64,000 nucleotides of DNA, from positions 62,001 through 126,000 of the forward strand of contig CBFFRP010000153.1 in the NCBI GenBank assembly GCA_965644295.1. Direction: 5' to 3'. Numbering within the stretch: position 1 is the stretch's first letter; each line of letters starts with the position of its first letter. Made by a program: the position numbers and the translations under genes. Origin of the DNA: Paraphysomonas bandaiensis (taxonomy: Eukaryota > Chrysophyceae). This document shows positions 11,925 through 23,404 of this stretch, piece after piece. Below the pieces are notes generated by a model that worked only from the letters and a program-made list of their open reading frames with translations, was not told where the DNA came from and searched no databases.

Positions 11925-12664
11925 CACCTACTTGACTAGTAAATTCAACAATAGATCCCTTAAGTATTGTTGTTTTGCATAAGCCAGCCACTATATTCCC
12001 TTGTGTGTAGTGAATGTCTGATTATTAGCAATAGGCATGTAAGAGGCAGAACTAATGTAGCAAAACAATTTAACTAACTAGTGCTTAACTCTGATATCCT
12101 ACAACTGAAAGCTGCTTGTACGTCACCGCAAGCACCAAGATGTAACCATTTTCGCTCTATCGACTTTATTTGTTGAGGGCTCACCCCCCCCATAACTTGT
12201 TGAAAAATATAGTATGATAGGCTTGACCCGAGCATATTATTTACACGTAAGCCGCATATAAATAGAAGCAGATACTGTTCTGCCCACTCATAACTACTAA
12301 TATAAGTACCACTTGTGTAGACGTCTTTGGGCATTGAGATGTGCCCACCTCAAGGGTATCCGGGGTATTGGGTTGCCTGATGAAGTCATGCATCCCGGCT
12401 GTTCGCCTTAAGGACAGTGAGCAAAAGTTGTTGCACTTTGGATCTTGCGGTGACGCACAAACAGCTTTCGTAGCGCTAAAGAGTAGGATATCACAGTTAA
12501 GCACTAGTAGTTTTAGTTAAATTGTTTTGCTACATTAGTTCTGCCTCTTACATGCCTATTGCTAATAATCAGACATTCACTACATACAAGGGAACATAGT
12601 GGCTGGCTTATGCAAAACAACAATACTTAGGGATCTATTGTTGAATTTACTAGTCAAGTAGGTG
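11925..12664. mobile_element. Long-TIR non-autonomous DNA transposon, copy A
   Basis: Near-perfect inverted arms of about 230 bp (about 11925-12160 and 12435-12664) flank roughly 280 bp of interior. The outer tips are CACCTACTTGACTAGTAAAT and its reverse complement. A TAA lies directly outside each tip (11922-11924 and 12665-12667), a possible 3-bp target duplication as in PIF/Harbinger elements. The inner ends carry the family motif: a TGCTTG...CAAGCA hairpin beside a CACC/GGTG hairpin. The interior shares short blocks with copies C, D and E (for example ACTTGTGTAGACGTCTTTGG). No transposase frame is present. The outer 90 bp of the arms are not seen in the other copies, so A may be nested or a longer subfamily. 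Confidence 0.75.
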
Positions 12665-12968
12665 TAATTTCCTAGTCACATCGAAAATAGTGTAAAAACC
12701 TAGTCAAGGAGATGAAATCTTGTCATTATATAATTGATATTTTCAGTTTACAATGACTAGATTGACTAGCACCTAGCACGACTAGGTGTTTTTAGAATTC
12801 ACCAACTAGCCATCAATTAAATTAATGAATGCAGATATTAAATTTTTATTACTTTTACTAGTTTTTTAAACAAAAGTAGTATGCTAGATGTATTATTATT
12901 TATTCTTGTGTCATTTTGCATAAACTACATCACCGGTCTAACTTTAGCTTTACATCATCCATAATGCT

Positions 12969-14139
12969 CTACGAGTCAAAGAGTTTCTCATCAATTGCGC
13001 TATATATTCCTCGTCGATTGGTGACATCACTCCATTGTGAATAGTATATAGACTTCGACGGAGGCCTCATTCCAGTTGCCCTTAAGAAACAGTATCTCCA
13101 GTACAGATGAGCCGCGACGTATAAGTCTTCACTTAAGGACTTTATCATAGAAGTCATAGTCATTGAGTCGTAATTGAGGTCGTAGAAAAGAGTTTTCCAT
13201 GGTTTACCGTCATTTATAAAGTGGATAACCTGAGGTAGCAAGTATATTACTACGAACTACTTTCATTACTGCATACATGGAGATAATTTTTGCATCATAT
13301 ATCAAGACATGAAGAGTTTCTATCACACGTCTAGATATGGTCATGTATACAGCTACACGGACCTTTATTTTATCCATTCCATACAGGGCCCTATAGTTCT
13401 TATACATTAGATAGTATTGAGCTTCAACATTATACATCCATGGCAGCCGACCACACTTTTCATTATCACTATTTGCCGTAAACCACTCTGGACAGTAGTA
13501 ATTGTTAAGAATTCCCTGGTCGCCCCCCTCAGCAGAACCCATTCTAATACCCCGATCAACTATATATTCAAAGGTGTCGATACTCGGTGTAAGCACCATG
13601 AACCCTGAATTAAAAGTGTCTGGTGGAAAACACTCAGGTGACGCTGCCAATGATGCGTTAGAGTATAGATATAATACATCATCTATAGGCTCAAGAACAA
13701 TGGTATCACTATCCATAAATATAATGCGATCATATTCAACTAACTTCCACGCACTAAACTTTGTACATGTATTCCCCCATCGCTTCATGTCTTGTTGCAA
13801 CCCCTCTGGGTATTGATTTATATCAGGAATACCGGGCTGAAGAGCAGATCTATGTACACATGGAATAGGATCTACCTCAACGATATCCCAGTGTAGCGAT
13901 AACAGGGATCGTTCATCAGTATCAACTTCCGGTGTGACCATAACAACACGTTTCAGCTTCGAGCCGACAACCTTCAAGGATTCTCCAAGGGCAACAGCAC
14001 CATAAGCGTAGCCGGAGTGGTATCCCGTTACGAGGGTAACTATTGCATTCCTCGGCTCGGAAGAAGCGATACTGCTGCATAGAACAAACCCCACAAGAAG
14101 AACAAACACCTCACAGTTAACCATTATAGAATTAAACAC
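12969..14139 (-). CDS. GT8 family (glycogenin-like) glycosyltransferase, paralog 1
   Basis: Two exons, 14139-13363 and 13229-12969, joined in phase over a 133-nt intron (345 aa). A hydrophobic signal sequence (VFVLLVGFVLCSSIASS) follows the first or second Met (14139 or 14124), so the enzyme enters the secretory pathway. NAIVTLVTGYHSGYAYGAVA is the nucleotide-sugar-binding start of the fold. FMDSDTIVLEPIDDVL holds the GT8 metal-binding DxD, and GSAEGGDQGILNNYY is the later conserved loop. After splicing the C-terminal part reads VIHFINDGKPWK, the family's HxxG/KPW motif. Closest types are glycogenin and plant/oomycete inositol-phosphate or glucuronyl GT8 enzymes; the acceptor is not deducible. 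It lies opposite and 20 kb from a second GT8 gene at 34605-36022, and diverges from the RRM gene at 14612. Confidence 0.9.
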
Positions 14140-14611
14140 ATGGACATCACACGGTGCTCTTAACTATCATCTTCACCTCTAGATCTGGCTGGGCTCGTAG
14201 AGCTGCAATAGCTGCTGCTATACTGTACAGGTAGCTATACCTATACCATATATGCGCACAGAGATGAACTCTCCTCCCTCTGTACATATCATCCGTATAC
14301 ATGACCACAATACGGCGGTATACGACCGTAGTGTGAGTGAAGTGGGAAGTGTGGGGCGGAGGAGTCGGTCCAAGGTCTCTAGGAGATACTCCTCGCTCTG
14401 TGGATACCATCATACCGTATAGCAGTGACAGTATGAGGAAGGGATCACCGATACGAAGTGTGCCACTGGTGACTCCACATGGGTGGTGCATGGGCACACA
14501 CCTATGGACACAAAATGCGCGTATCTTACTTTCATCTACACTGCTCACTGTGTATGGATGATGTCGTGTTGATTATCATTATTATCTTCATAGTGTGATA
14601 GTTATTCGACG

Positions 14612-16160
14612 ATGAGCACAGTGGTTCAACTGGGCAGATCAAACCTCAGCGCATTCTCTCCCACTACACGGGAACGAACTCCGATAATCAGTGAGAGCGA
14701 GGAGGGTGCTGATCGAGATCCCTCGATGTCGAGGTCTCTCTTCATACCTGTTCAAGATGATGATAATGATGCCTCTCCTGTGTCCGACCCCAGCGAACAG
14801 ATCACTTTGAGGACGCTCTTTGTTGGAGAGTTAAGTAGAGAGTGCACTGAGGGTGACTTGCTTGCTCTGTTCTCTCAGTGTGGGGGTGTAGAGGATGTGC
14901 GACTGAAGTACGCGAAAATAACGAAACATCCTCTCGGGTATGGTTTCGTAGAGATGTCTACAGTAAAAGCAGCAGAGATTTGCAAGGAACGCTTAAATGG
15001 TGTGACATTACATGGCAAAGCTATATCCGTTGGGTCTGCTAGTCGCAACAAAAAACTCTTTGTAGGAAATATTGCTCGGGGTTGTGGGTTGAATGAAATT
15101 CTAAGCTTGTTTGAGGAATATGGGGAAATTAATTCAACACAATCTTACTTGGGGTTGTCAGAAAATGGCAGTACTTATGCTGTGGTGGAGTTTTTGCGAC
15201 GTGAAGATGCAGAATCAGCACGGGAGCGTCTACATGGTTTCTGCATTCGTAACTGCACGATGTTTGTAAACTGGGAGCAGTCGATGAGTTCTCGTCACAA
15301 GCTGTCGCCGAAGAAACGAATCTCAACCCCAGACTCAGAGTATACGGAGTTTCCATACTTTAGTGTTCATGTATCTTTCCAGTGTACTCTGGTAAGTGTC
15401 CATGAACACCATACATTTTGTTAAGTGTATGATATTGTGATCATTTACTCTCTAATATATATATCTGATTTTCTCAGCCAGCTATGGATGTTGACGAGAA
15501 GATGCTATATCGTGCCTACAAAAAATTCGGCATAATAACAACAGTAACAATCAAAAGTATCTTTAAAGACTCAAGAACTCGTCGACAGAGTGGATTCGGA
15601 TTTCTTCACTTTGAAACTATTGAGGGAGCTCGCAATGCTGTCTACAGTGGAGGCAGACAAACTATTGATGGCGTTCAATTTATTGCAGAATTTAGCAAGC
15701 ATCTTATTCGTCGCGGAGAGATACCTCCTCCTAAATGTGCTCCTTCCATTGATAAGACACTCTCTCCCTCCTCCATGCATATCTCAGAAGTGATGGATTT
15801 TACCCCTACCGCACTTGTCGCTATAAATTTCCCCCAGTATACCTGCTCACAAGTGCAACCGGTGCAATACCCTCCAGATGTGTACAAGCAGAATGCACCT
15901 TATGCATCGTTTTACTATGTGAGTGATATTGTTATATATGTTGTGATCGTTGCTGAAAAAATATTCTCCAGGACATGAGAATTTCTCCTGATCCTATACC
16001 AACGCATGCGCAGGGTCAACACTACGGACAACTATATCCGTATCCTTACTCATCAACAGTGTGGCCCCCTGACTATTCCATTTACCCAACGTATGCATAC
16101 TCTCCCCATTTCTCTTCGCTACAGCCCCAAATGTATCCGCATTGTCATTACAGTGCGTAG
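14612..16160 (+). CDS. RNA-binding protein with three RRM domains
   Basis: Three exons, 14612-15391, 15478-15918 and 15972-16160, all phase 0, give 469 aa. RRM1 (about 65-145) has RNP2 TLFVGELSR and RNP1 LGYGFVEM. RRM2 (about 148-220) has KLFVGNIAR, with a weaker RNP1 region ending YAVVEF. RRM3 spans the first intron; its RNP2 region is atypical (YFSVHVSF) but RNP1 is clear (QSGFGFLHF). The tail is Pro/Tyr/Gln-rich (many YP and PY pairs), typical of low-complexity regions in mRNA-binding proteins. Layout resembles the poly(A)-binding, ELAV and TIA-1 groups, which act in splicing, stability or translation. No PABC domain is present, so it is not a full PABP. The start is the first ATG after the 472-bp divergent spacer shared with the GT8 gene. 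Confidence 0.88.
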
Positions 16161-16641
16161 AGGTTGTGCGCAATAGTTTCTGTGAAAGATTAACTACGGC
16201 GCTACGGCTTTTTGACTGAAAGCTTCAATGTCATGTGTTGGAAGTGATTTCCTACATATACACTGCAGCTCGTTTTGGTAGTATTATTTATTTTTAATTA
16301 GTTCTATACTCTGAACTGTGTGGTTCGCGGATTTTATATTAACCCATCTTATAAGCTCCACCACTGCTTCAAGAACACAATGATCATTTCAACCTAGAAG
16401 TACTAGTAAATAGAATTGTATTTGTTAAATGGACAACGTAATTTAAATTTGTTGAGTATATATCATAAGCTCATAAAGGATGAAAGGCTCGTCGTCGAAT
16501 ATACTACGTGAAATACGCAGATGATAATAAGATCTATGTGAATATACATTCACTCATTCCTTGAAGTTCTTCATACTAATTATTGCTGCTCTGACATTCC
16601 CTAGTAGGCCCTATAAAATTGTTCAGTCAATTAGTTAATAG
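16161..16641. other. Non-coding spacer 5' of the mini-hAT
   Basis: 3' flank of the RRM gene; AT-rich and without recognisable features until the hAT target-site duplication at 16634. Confidence 0.4.
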
Positions 16642-17446
16642 CAGGGATAGGGAACAATATATTGCAATACTATTGTTAGGTAGCGTTCCATCAATAGTAT
16701 TGATGGATTTTTTAAACCGGCCCTACAATACTATTGCAATATATTGCAATATATTGTACAATATATTGCATCATATTAGTATGACTAATCAGTAAGTAAA
16801 CACATCCGTAGTTTTCATTTTTAGTACTTGCCATATTTTATAAGGTCTAAGGTCACTTGATAATCAAACCCACTACTCTTAACTAATTAAAAGTTTCCTC
16901 ATACTCATCCTCTGAGCCATCATCGGTGACATCATCATGACCATATTCATTCAATATTGATTGAAATATGCTTGCATTCAATATTGATTGAAATATGCTT
17001 GTTCGGGACACCTTCGACCGGACTCCAAAAACAGCGGTAGATGTCCCTACTTTTGTATGCACTCATCATTCAGTTGTCTCTTCTTATCACTATAGGATAT
17101 ATATACTATATTAAGAGAAGTACTGTACATACATGTGGAGAGGTGTAGAGTGCTGTTTGAGCTGGCGATACATAAAAAATAGAAAATAACATCAAAAATA
17201 GGCTTTTTTTCTTATTTTCCGGATATTTGTATACAGAGGCGTATATTTTGCACCATACAGTTAAGGATCTTCTCTTATATGACTATCATAATATTGATTG
17301 CAATATATTGCAATAGTATTGTGAGCTCTATTAACAGAAACACTATTGATGGAATATTTGACCAGTCCACCAATCAATATATTTTACAATATATTGCAAT
17401 ATATTGTACAATATATTGCAATACAATATATTGTTCCCTATCCCTG
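16642..17446 (-). mobile_element. Miniature hAT transposon with perfect 8-bp TSD
   Basis: An 805-bp element with hAT-type terminal inverted repeats: CAGGGATAGGGAACAATAT at 16642 and the reverse complement ending at 17446. It is flanked by a perfect 8-bp duplication, GTTAATAG, at 16634-16641 and 17447-17454; 8 bp is diagnostic of the hAT superfamily. Sub-terminal DNA is dense in CAATATATTG palindromes. It is a deletion derivative of the hAT at 58954-60540: same TIR type, same BED-finger start, same acidic C-terminus. A 27-bp segment at about 16949-17002 is tandemly duplicated. Confidence 0.9.
16883..17069 (-). CDS. Internally deleted mini-transposase frame in the mini-hAT
   Basis: An open frame of about 60 codons begins MMSAYKSRDIYRCFWSPVEG, the N-terminus of the BED zinc-finger region seen in the longer copy at 59660. 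It runs through a duplicated KHISINIE segment and joins in frame to the acidic transposase tail (DDVTDDGSEDEYEETFN, then stop). The longer element ends DVDVSDDGSEDENEVDFY. The finger's Cys/His ligands and the whole catalytic core are lost. It may just be a fossil of the deletion, although the frame has stayed open across the junction. Confidence 0.55.
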
Positions 17447-17454
17447 GTTAATAG

Positions 17455-17980
17455 TAGTGGGCGGCTCAATACCGAACAAATTTACCTAGTGCCGGAACAA
17501 AACCCTCCTCATTTTGTGGGAAATTCTAATCATTGCTTCAGTATGTGTGAATCGTAGTCTGGGAAATTTAATCATTGGTTCAAGTATATTTCAACATTTT
17601 ATTTTGCGCGTGACTATTGAAACGAGACCATGCTCTATGCCCTATGCACTGTATGATGTGATTGATTTTAACACTATTTAATCCTACGCTCCAACAGAGG
17701 CACAGCAAAAAGGATTTTTACGCTAATTACGATAAGCAACTTCTTGTTACCATGGCATGATGGTAACACGTATACTTATTCGGACTGTAATAAACAGGTA
17801 CATATCAGTAAATATTAGGAGTAAAATCTCTGAGTTAGAGTACGTAAAATGCTATTCATTACTGTTAGTTACCGGCAGTATATCATACATCGAAGTACCA
17901 CCAGTGTACAGCTATAAAGCTACGGGATTTAATGACATGCTGTAGGTATTATACCACAGGAGCATTCCCATTTAAGAGAT
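17455..17980. other. Non-coding spacer
   Basis: Between the mini-hAT and the 3' end of the prolyl-tRNA synthetase gene. Nothing supported. Confidence 0.4.
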
Positions 17981-20518
17981 TTAGTAAGATCTTCCCCACA
18001 AAACCCATGTGGTTGCCGGCAAGCCGGAAACAAAGCACTTGGTGCCTTCAGGTAGAGGAGGTTGATCGAAAGGTTTGCATAGCGTTTTACCTGCCGCACT
18101 GGTAGCTGTATTTTCTGCCTCACTCTCTCCAGCTAATGCCTCCTCTCGCGACATTTTCTGTAAACACAACTCGGCATCATGACGGGTGTAGATTCAAGTC
18201 ATGCAAAGGGATAGAAAAATAGCCACAGCAACACCATACAGGTGGGTGTACAGCTGCAGGAAGTATACCTTGACTTTCTCCTCCCATTCAGTCTGGTCGC
18301 AGAAAGGGGTCATCACCAGACAGTGGCGGTTCAGTGCTGGGACAAAATCCTTCCATTCCGTCACAGTTACGATTTTCTCGTCCCGTTCCCGCTTCGATTT
18401 ATTGAAAAGATAATGGTGGATGTCGTCCAGCATTACGGTTATTCTCTCACCCATGCCATCAATACCAACGTCCTCCTTGCTCCCTGTGATACTATATATT
18501 AGTAACAATAATAACAATATAAAAGCATTAGTAATGTAACACGTGATGCGAGTAACCAACTATCTAAGGAGGGAAAAAGTGTAGTAAATGCTTACCATTA
18601 TCTCTGCGTACGAGTCGGCACTGTCTGTTTTGCATGTCCCTCTGGCCAACCTCCAATCGAATCGGTACACCCTTTTGCTCCCAATGGTTGAACTTCCAAC
18701 CAGGGGTATAATTCTACATAAGTGGTTAATCGATCAGGATAGTGTGTACTACTTGTAAATTTGCAGTGAAAATGTACTGCGTGGATGGGGAAAAAACAAA
18801 AAGCAAGCACCGCTCTCGAAACAATGGGTGATAATGTGCGGCTTTACCTGACGACTGTCAATTTCAACTCTCACGCCCGCCGCCTTAATCATGCTCTCGA
18901 TATCTCTCGCATATGCTAGCAACTCCGCATACTGAACGTCTTTCTTTGCAATGGGAAGAATAATTACTTGGATTGGGGCCACACGTGGGGGAAGGACAAG
19001 CCCCTTGTCATCGCCATGAACCATAACTGCCACTCCAATTGTGCGAGTAGTTAATCCCCAAGAAGTCTGCCATGGAATAGCACGTTCACCTCCAGTTTCC
19101 GTTTCAAAAGCTATTTTAAACATTTTGCCAAAGTTTTGGCCAAGGTTATGACTAGTACCTCCTTGTATGGCTCTGCCAGACCCATTGATATAAGCCTCCA
19201 CGGTCGTAGTGTGCATACCCCCAGCAAATTTTTCCATTTCCGTTTTATTACCCTTGATCACTGGGACCGCTAGCAGGTTTTCATAGACCTCCCTGTAGAG
19301 TTCCAAGGCAGTGAGGACCCTAGCCTGGGCCTCCTCGTAGGTCGCATGAGCGGTATGTCCTTCTTGCCAGAGAAATTCACGGGAGCGCAAAAATGGAGTG
19401 GCATCTTTGAATTCCCATCGAACCACATTGCACCACTGATTGAGTTCAAGAGGAAGGTCTCGGTGGGAGCGTATCCATTTGGCGAAAAATGGGTACATAA
19501 TCGTCTCACTCGTCGGACGTACAGCGATTGGTTCGGACAGATCATTAGACCCACTCTTCGTCACCCAGGCGACTTCCGGAGCGAATCCTTCCACATGGTC
19601 GCGCTCAGTATTAAGTGCGCGCTCACTGACAAACATCGGGAAGTAGCAATTCTTGACTCCCCATTCTCTAATCCGGTCATCCATATATCTCTGAATAGTC
19701 TCCCATATGAAGTAAGACCACGGTCGGAGAACATAACATCCAGAAACATCACTGTAGTCAATCATTTCACTAAGAGTAATCGTTTGTGTATACCAGGCAG
19801 AAAAATCTTCTTCTTTAGTGACGGAAAGACCAAGTAAAGTCTCTTTCTTCATGTTCTTGTTGCTCTCCTGCTTCGGTTTGCACTCCTGCTTCGGGTTGCT
19901 CTTCTTGGCTGCTGGAGCATGGGATGGAGCTGCTGGAAGAGCAGTAAAATCGATCACAATCGGATCGTGATTAACATGCTGAGCGTACTTTAGCATGTCG
20001 ACTCCAGAGATGGATGTAGACCGATCATGACGCAACGGGTGTGAGTTGACAACTGCCTCGTCGAGTAGACTCTTGTCGATCACAAACTTCACCACTCCTT
20101 CTGTATCATTTATCAAGGCAAATGGGCCAACAGATCCACGTACAACACCAAGTTTTTCCTGAAGTAATGCTTCATCTCCAAAACGAAAATTCGCCCCCGA
20201 AAGGTTCAACTGATTAGCAAATGATTTGAGATTAACTTCCTGGTTCGACTTCACAGTCACCAGATAAATTCCGTGCTTTTTGTCTTTCAAAAATAAATTC
20301 TTAGTGAATGTACCGGGAATCACTCCAACGAGATTGTTCTGTTCTTCAACGGAGGTCACATGGGGATGAGCGTAGGTCGTGGCCTCCACACCAAGCTGTT
20401 GCAACAAGTCTATGGCAGCATTGCCTGCTTCATTAACTATCTCGCACGTAAACGAACTCATTCGACTAAGTCCGACTGCAAAAGTACTTGTAGGCACAGC
20501 GAGAGCTACAGACAGCAA
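17981..20518 (-). CDS. Prolyl-tRNA synthetase with N-terminal YbaK/ProX editing-like domain
   Basis: Charges tRNA-Pro with proline in the cytosol. Four exons, 20518-18848, 18713-18596, 18483-18269 and 18157-17981, join in phase (726 aa; 707 if it starts at the MSSF methionine at 20461). Residues about 25-195 are a YbaK/ProX domain (trans-editing type: [30 protein letters not shown]). A Lys-rich linker follows. The class II core shows [31 protein letters not shown] (motif 2), [15 protein letters not shown] and [20 protein letters not shown] (motif 3 region). After splicing, [17 protein letters not shown] begins the anticodon-binding part, and the protein ends [14 protein letters not shown]-like ([13 protein letters not shown]), the expected eukaryote/archaeal-type C-terminus. 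YbaK-ProRS fusions are known in apicomplexans, yeasts and some other protists. Confidence 0.95.
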
Positions 20519-22813
20519 CTACCTGACAGGCGAAGGCTTGGAATCATGTGTATGCGGCAGCATCCACACACACTGCACATCCGTATAGCATATACACACA
20601 TCCATACAACACAGAAAAACATTCTTGACAACCACAAGAAACATGTGCTGTAGCCCGTTCAGCTGTTTATGTACGGCAGAAGTACTGCTATAGGCGCCTC
20701 TGTTCAGACGCCTCTGGAAAAAACTGTAGGTTTTATGCAAAACCGCGGATCAAGGTCCCAATGAGGTCAGTACAATACGATACAGTGCTGTGTTGTATTA
20801 ACGGCATGTATCCAACTTCATATTAGAGAATAAGCCTCTGTTGAGTACATTGTGTACACATTGGAGACATAGGTGTAACAACACAGTGAAGAGCATTGTG
20901 ATGACAGTGAGAGTGATCTGTGCATTGTGTTGCTAATATTATTATTGGATGGGATGTATATCATGGAACGAATGAAATAATATATCAATTGATAAAATGG
21001 TGCGGAGGTACTAGTTGTGCATTTCAGTATAGAGCAGTCACAGCCCCCTCGACGAATATTGTGGATCGTTTTTTTAAGGTCACAATGAAGTAAGTGCAAT
21101 ATGATATAGTGCTGTGTTATGGTATACATCCAGCTATATGTGAGAGATGTGTGTCAAGTAATCTGCGTAGTGGTTTTCCAGAGGCCTGTGTTAAGTACAT
21201 TGTATAGACATATGAGAGTGCATACAATGCAATGATGTGCATTGTGTTAACGCTTAGAGCGTGTTCAGTAAAGAGCAGTGTGCTGCCTGTGAGGGAATCT
21301 GTATGATGAAGTTGTTCGTTGTTATGTTAACTAACGTTGTTTACTGAAGCAATGATGAAACATTCTTGTCAGATGCTGTTATTACATTCGTGTTTTATTT
21401 TATTTGCAATTGTGTTTACATTTATTGCAACCGGTGGTTTCGAATAGACGTCGTAAATACTTTGTAAAAGCTTAGTGTATACATTATCTTTCACTCTCTG
21501 TTCGTTGCTCCTAGATATATCTTAGACTATATAGCTATATCCACTAATTTAGATATAGCTTTCTAAGTCATATCCTGCTGTAGTTTTTTTTAATCTAATG
21601 TACCAACCTTCTCACTTTCGTTTTCCAAATAAAATCCACATCGTAACCACCACATAGCAGGAAAAATTGAACCCCATGGGTACTCCATGTAGATGAGAGC
21701 TACGTTCCCGTACATGAACACTTAGGGCTTGTACGGCAGAATAATTGTCGCCACCTAATTTAACTTTCCTGTAGGCCAGAAATCCTTTGGAAACGATTTA
21801 ATCTCGGCATCAATACATTCAAATAGTAATTGGACCGAACTGTACTAAAAAGGCGAAGCTTTTAGCTTTTATACATATGGAGGAGTGTACTTGTCCTCGC
21901 ATTGATGCCAATAGACAGGCACTTATTGATGATAAGTAGTTGGATAGTAATTCCATTGATCTCGAGATCCGAGAAGGGAGAGAAGCAGCAATGCCAATCA
22001 CATCAACTGACCCGAAAGAATCGAAGGTATGACAGATTATTGAATAAACATTGATTGAATGAATAGTTATTTCGTTCGTACTATTTTAGTCTGGCTAATA
22101 GATCGTATACGTCTTCCGGTCGTCATGGATCCACTTCTGCTATTTTTACTTCTTAGTTTTGTCATGTTTTTACATTATTTTCCGTATTAGCTTGACAAGC
22201 ATGACCGCGCTTTTTTAAATTGCTTCATCTGATTTCTGCAGTGCAAATGAGACTGTGTGAACGAGTGCTAAAGCCATACATGAAGATATCGAGTGGCGAC
22301 ATGTGTCTGTTACCCCACAGTTTAAGAGATGTGTTTCCATAGATTTTATCTAGAATTAGATAAGTTTGTATGCATATTCATTGACAATGGACGGGTATCC
22401 AAAGCACATCGCTCTGCTCTCCTGAGACGGAGAGAGGTATGAAACCAGCTGTAGAATTGCTACTTGGTACTTGCGGCATACCAAAGATAGAAAATAAAAG
22501 TTTAGTAAAATTGAATGTTTAGTACATATCATTATTTTATGTACTACAGTCGTCAACAACAGTACTCTTCAACTAAATGTCATAGTTTGAATAGCTTAAA
22601 ATAATACTTTTAATTGGTTACAAAGAAGTAAAATTTTACAAGCTATGGAGGAGTTTATAGGGCAGATATGTAATAAATCGGACGTATTCTTTGTGCACTT
22701 GTACTCCTTGAGCATGGTTGATTACAGAGTATCATTACACTGGAAAGTGCATTGTTGAGCACATGAGTCATATCGCAGAAAACTACTGATTACTGATATA
22801 CTGATATCATATC
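20519..22813. other. Long non-coding region with diverged repeats
   Basis: No gene seen. Two diverged direct copies of about 190 bp lie at roughly 20752-20960 and 21073-21260. Both contain AGGTC-CAATGA-GT, CAGTGCTGTGTT-like and GCATTGTGTT blocks. Around 21815-22020 the plus strand carries a coding-like stretch (KKAKLLAFIHMEECTCPRID, one stop, then LEIREGREAAMPITSTDPKE) that I cannot assign; it may be a gene or transposon remnant. Confidence 0.4.
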
Positions 22814-23218
22814 TGTATTACTGGATAATCTGGCAATACACATCTATCAGCGTGGATATCAAACCCGGAATTCTCCAGTAAACTTCTCCAGCCTTAAAGT
22901 CAATATATATATATAATAAGAACATATATATATATATCATCCATCATCATTATCATCATTATGTCTCATTATTGATAATCATGTCTTTCTTTGTCTTTTG
23001 AATGGTTATGTAAATATCAATGATAAGCAGGAATTGTCATAGTCATAATATATCATATATCTTAGTGTGAGTTATGGTAATAATAATAATATTCAAACTA
23101 TGTTTGCACAGATAGTATGTACAAACATAAGCATATACAATAGAGAGCTTGTAGAATAGAATAACCTGATAGCTGGTTATTACATATCGACACAAGAACA
23201 CTGCTACACTGAGAGCGC
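22814..23218 (-). repeat. Dispersed repeat, copy 2
   Basis: Reverse-complement relative of 6115-6535. Read on the minus strand it runs from TGTAGCAGTG to GTAATACA. Blocks match well at both ends, while the middle is an AT-rich, variable ATATAT tract. No target-site duplication recognised. Confidence 0.55.
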
Positions 23219-23404
23219 GTATACTGGTCAGGACGGTACCTGCGACGTGTTATAGCTATCAACTGCTATTTAAGCCTTAACTAATAAACGCCGACGAACT
23301 ACTACACACATGAGAAAGAGTTTTTTTCTTTCGAATGTCTGGTCATATTATAATAATTAATAAAAATGAACAGTCTAGACACAATGTCCAGCTAGATACA
23401 ACTC

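Noticed and set aside
14147-14548. 133-aa minus-strand frame upstream of the GT8 gene
   Set aside because: His/Thr/Arg-rich with no motif, lies in the divergent spacer between the GT8 and RRM genes.
20818-21129. 103-aa minus frame
   Set aside because: Falls in the diverged tandem blocks; low-complexity Ile/Tyr/Ser content, no domain.
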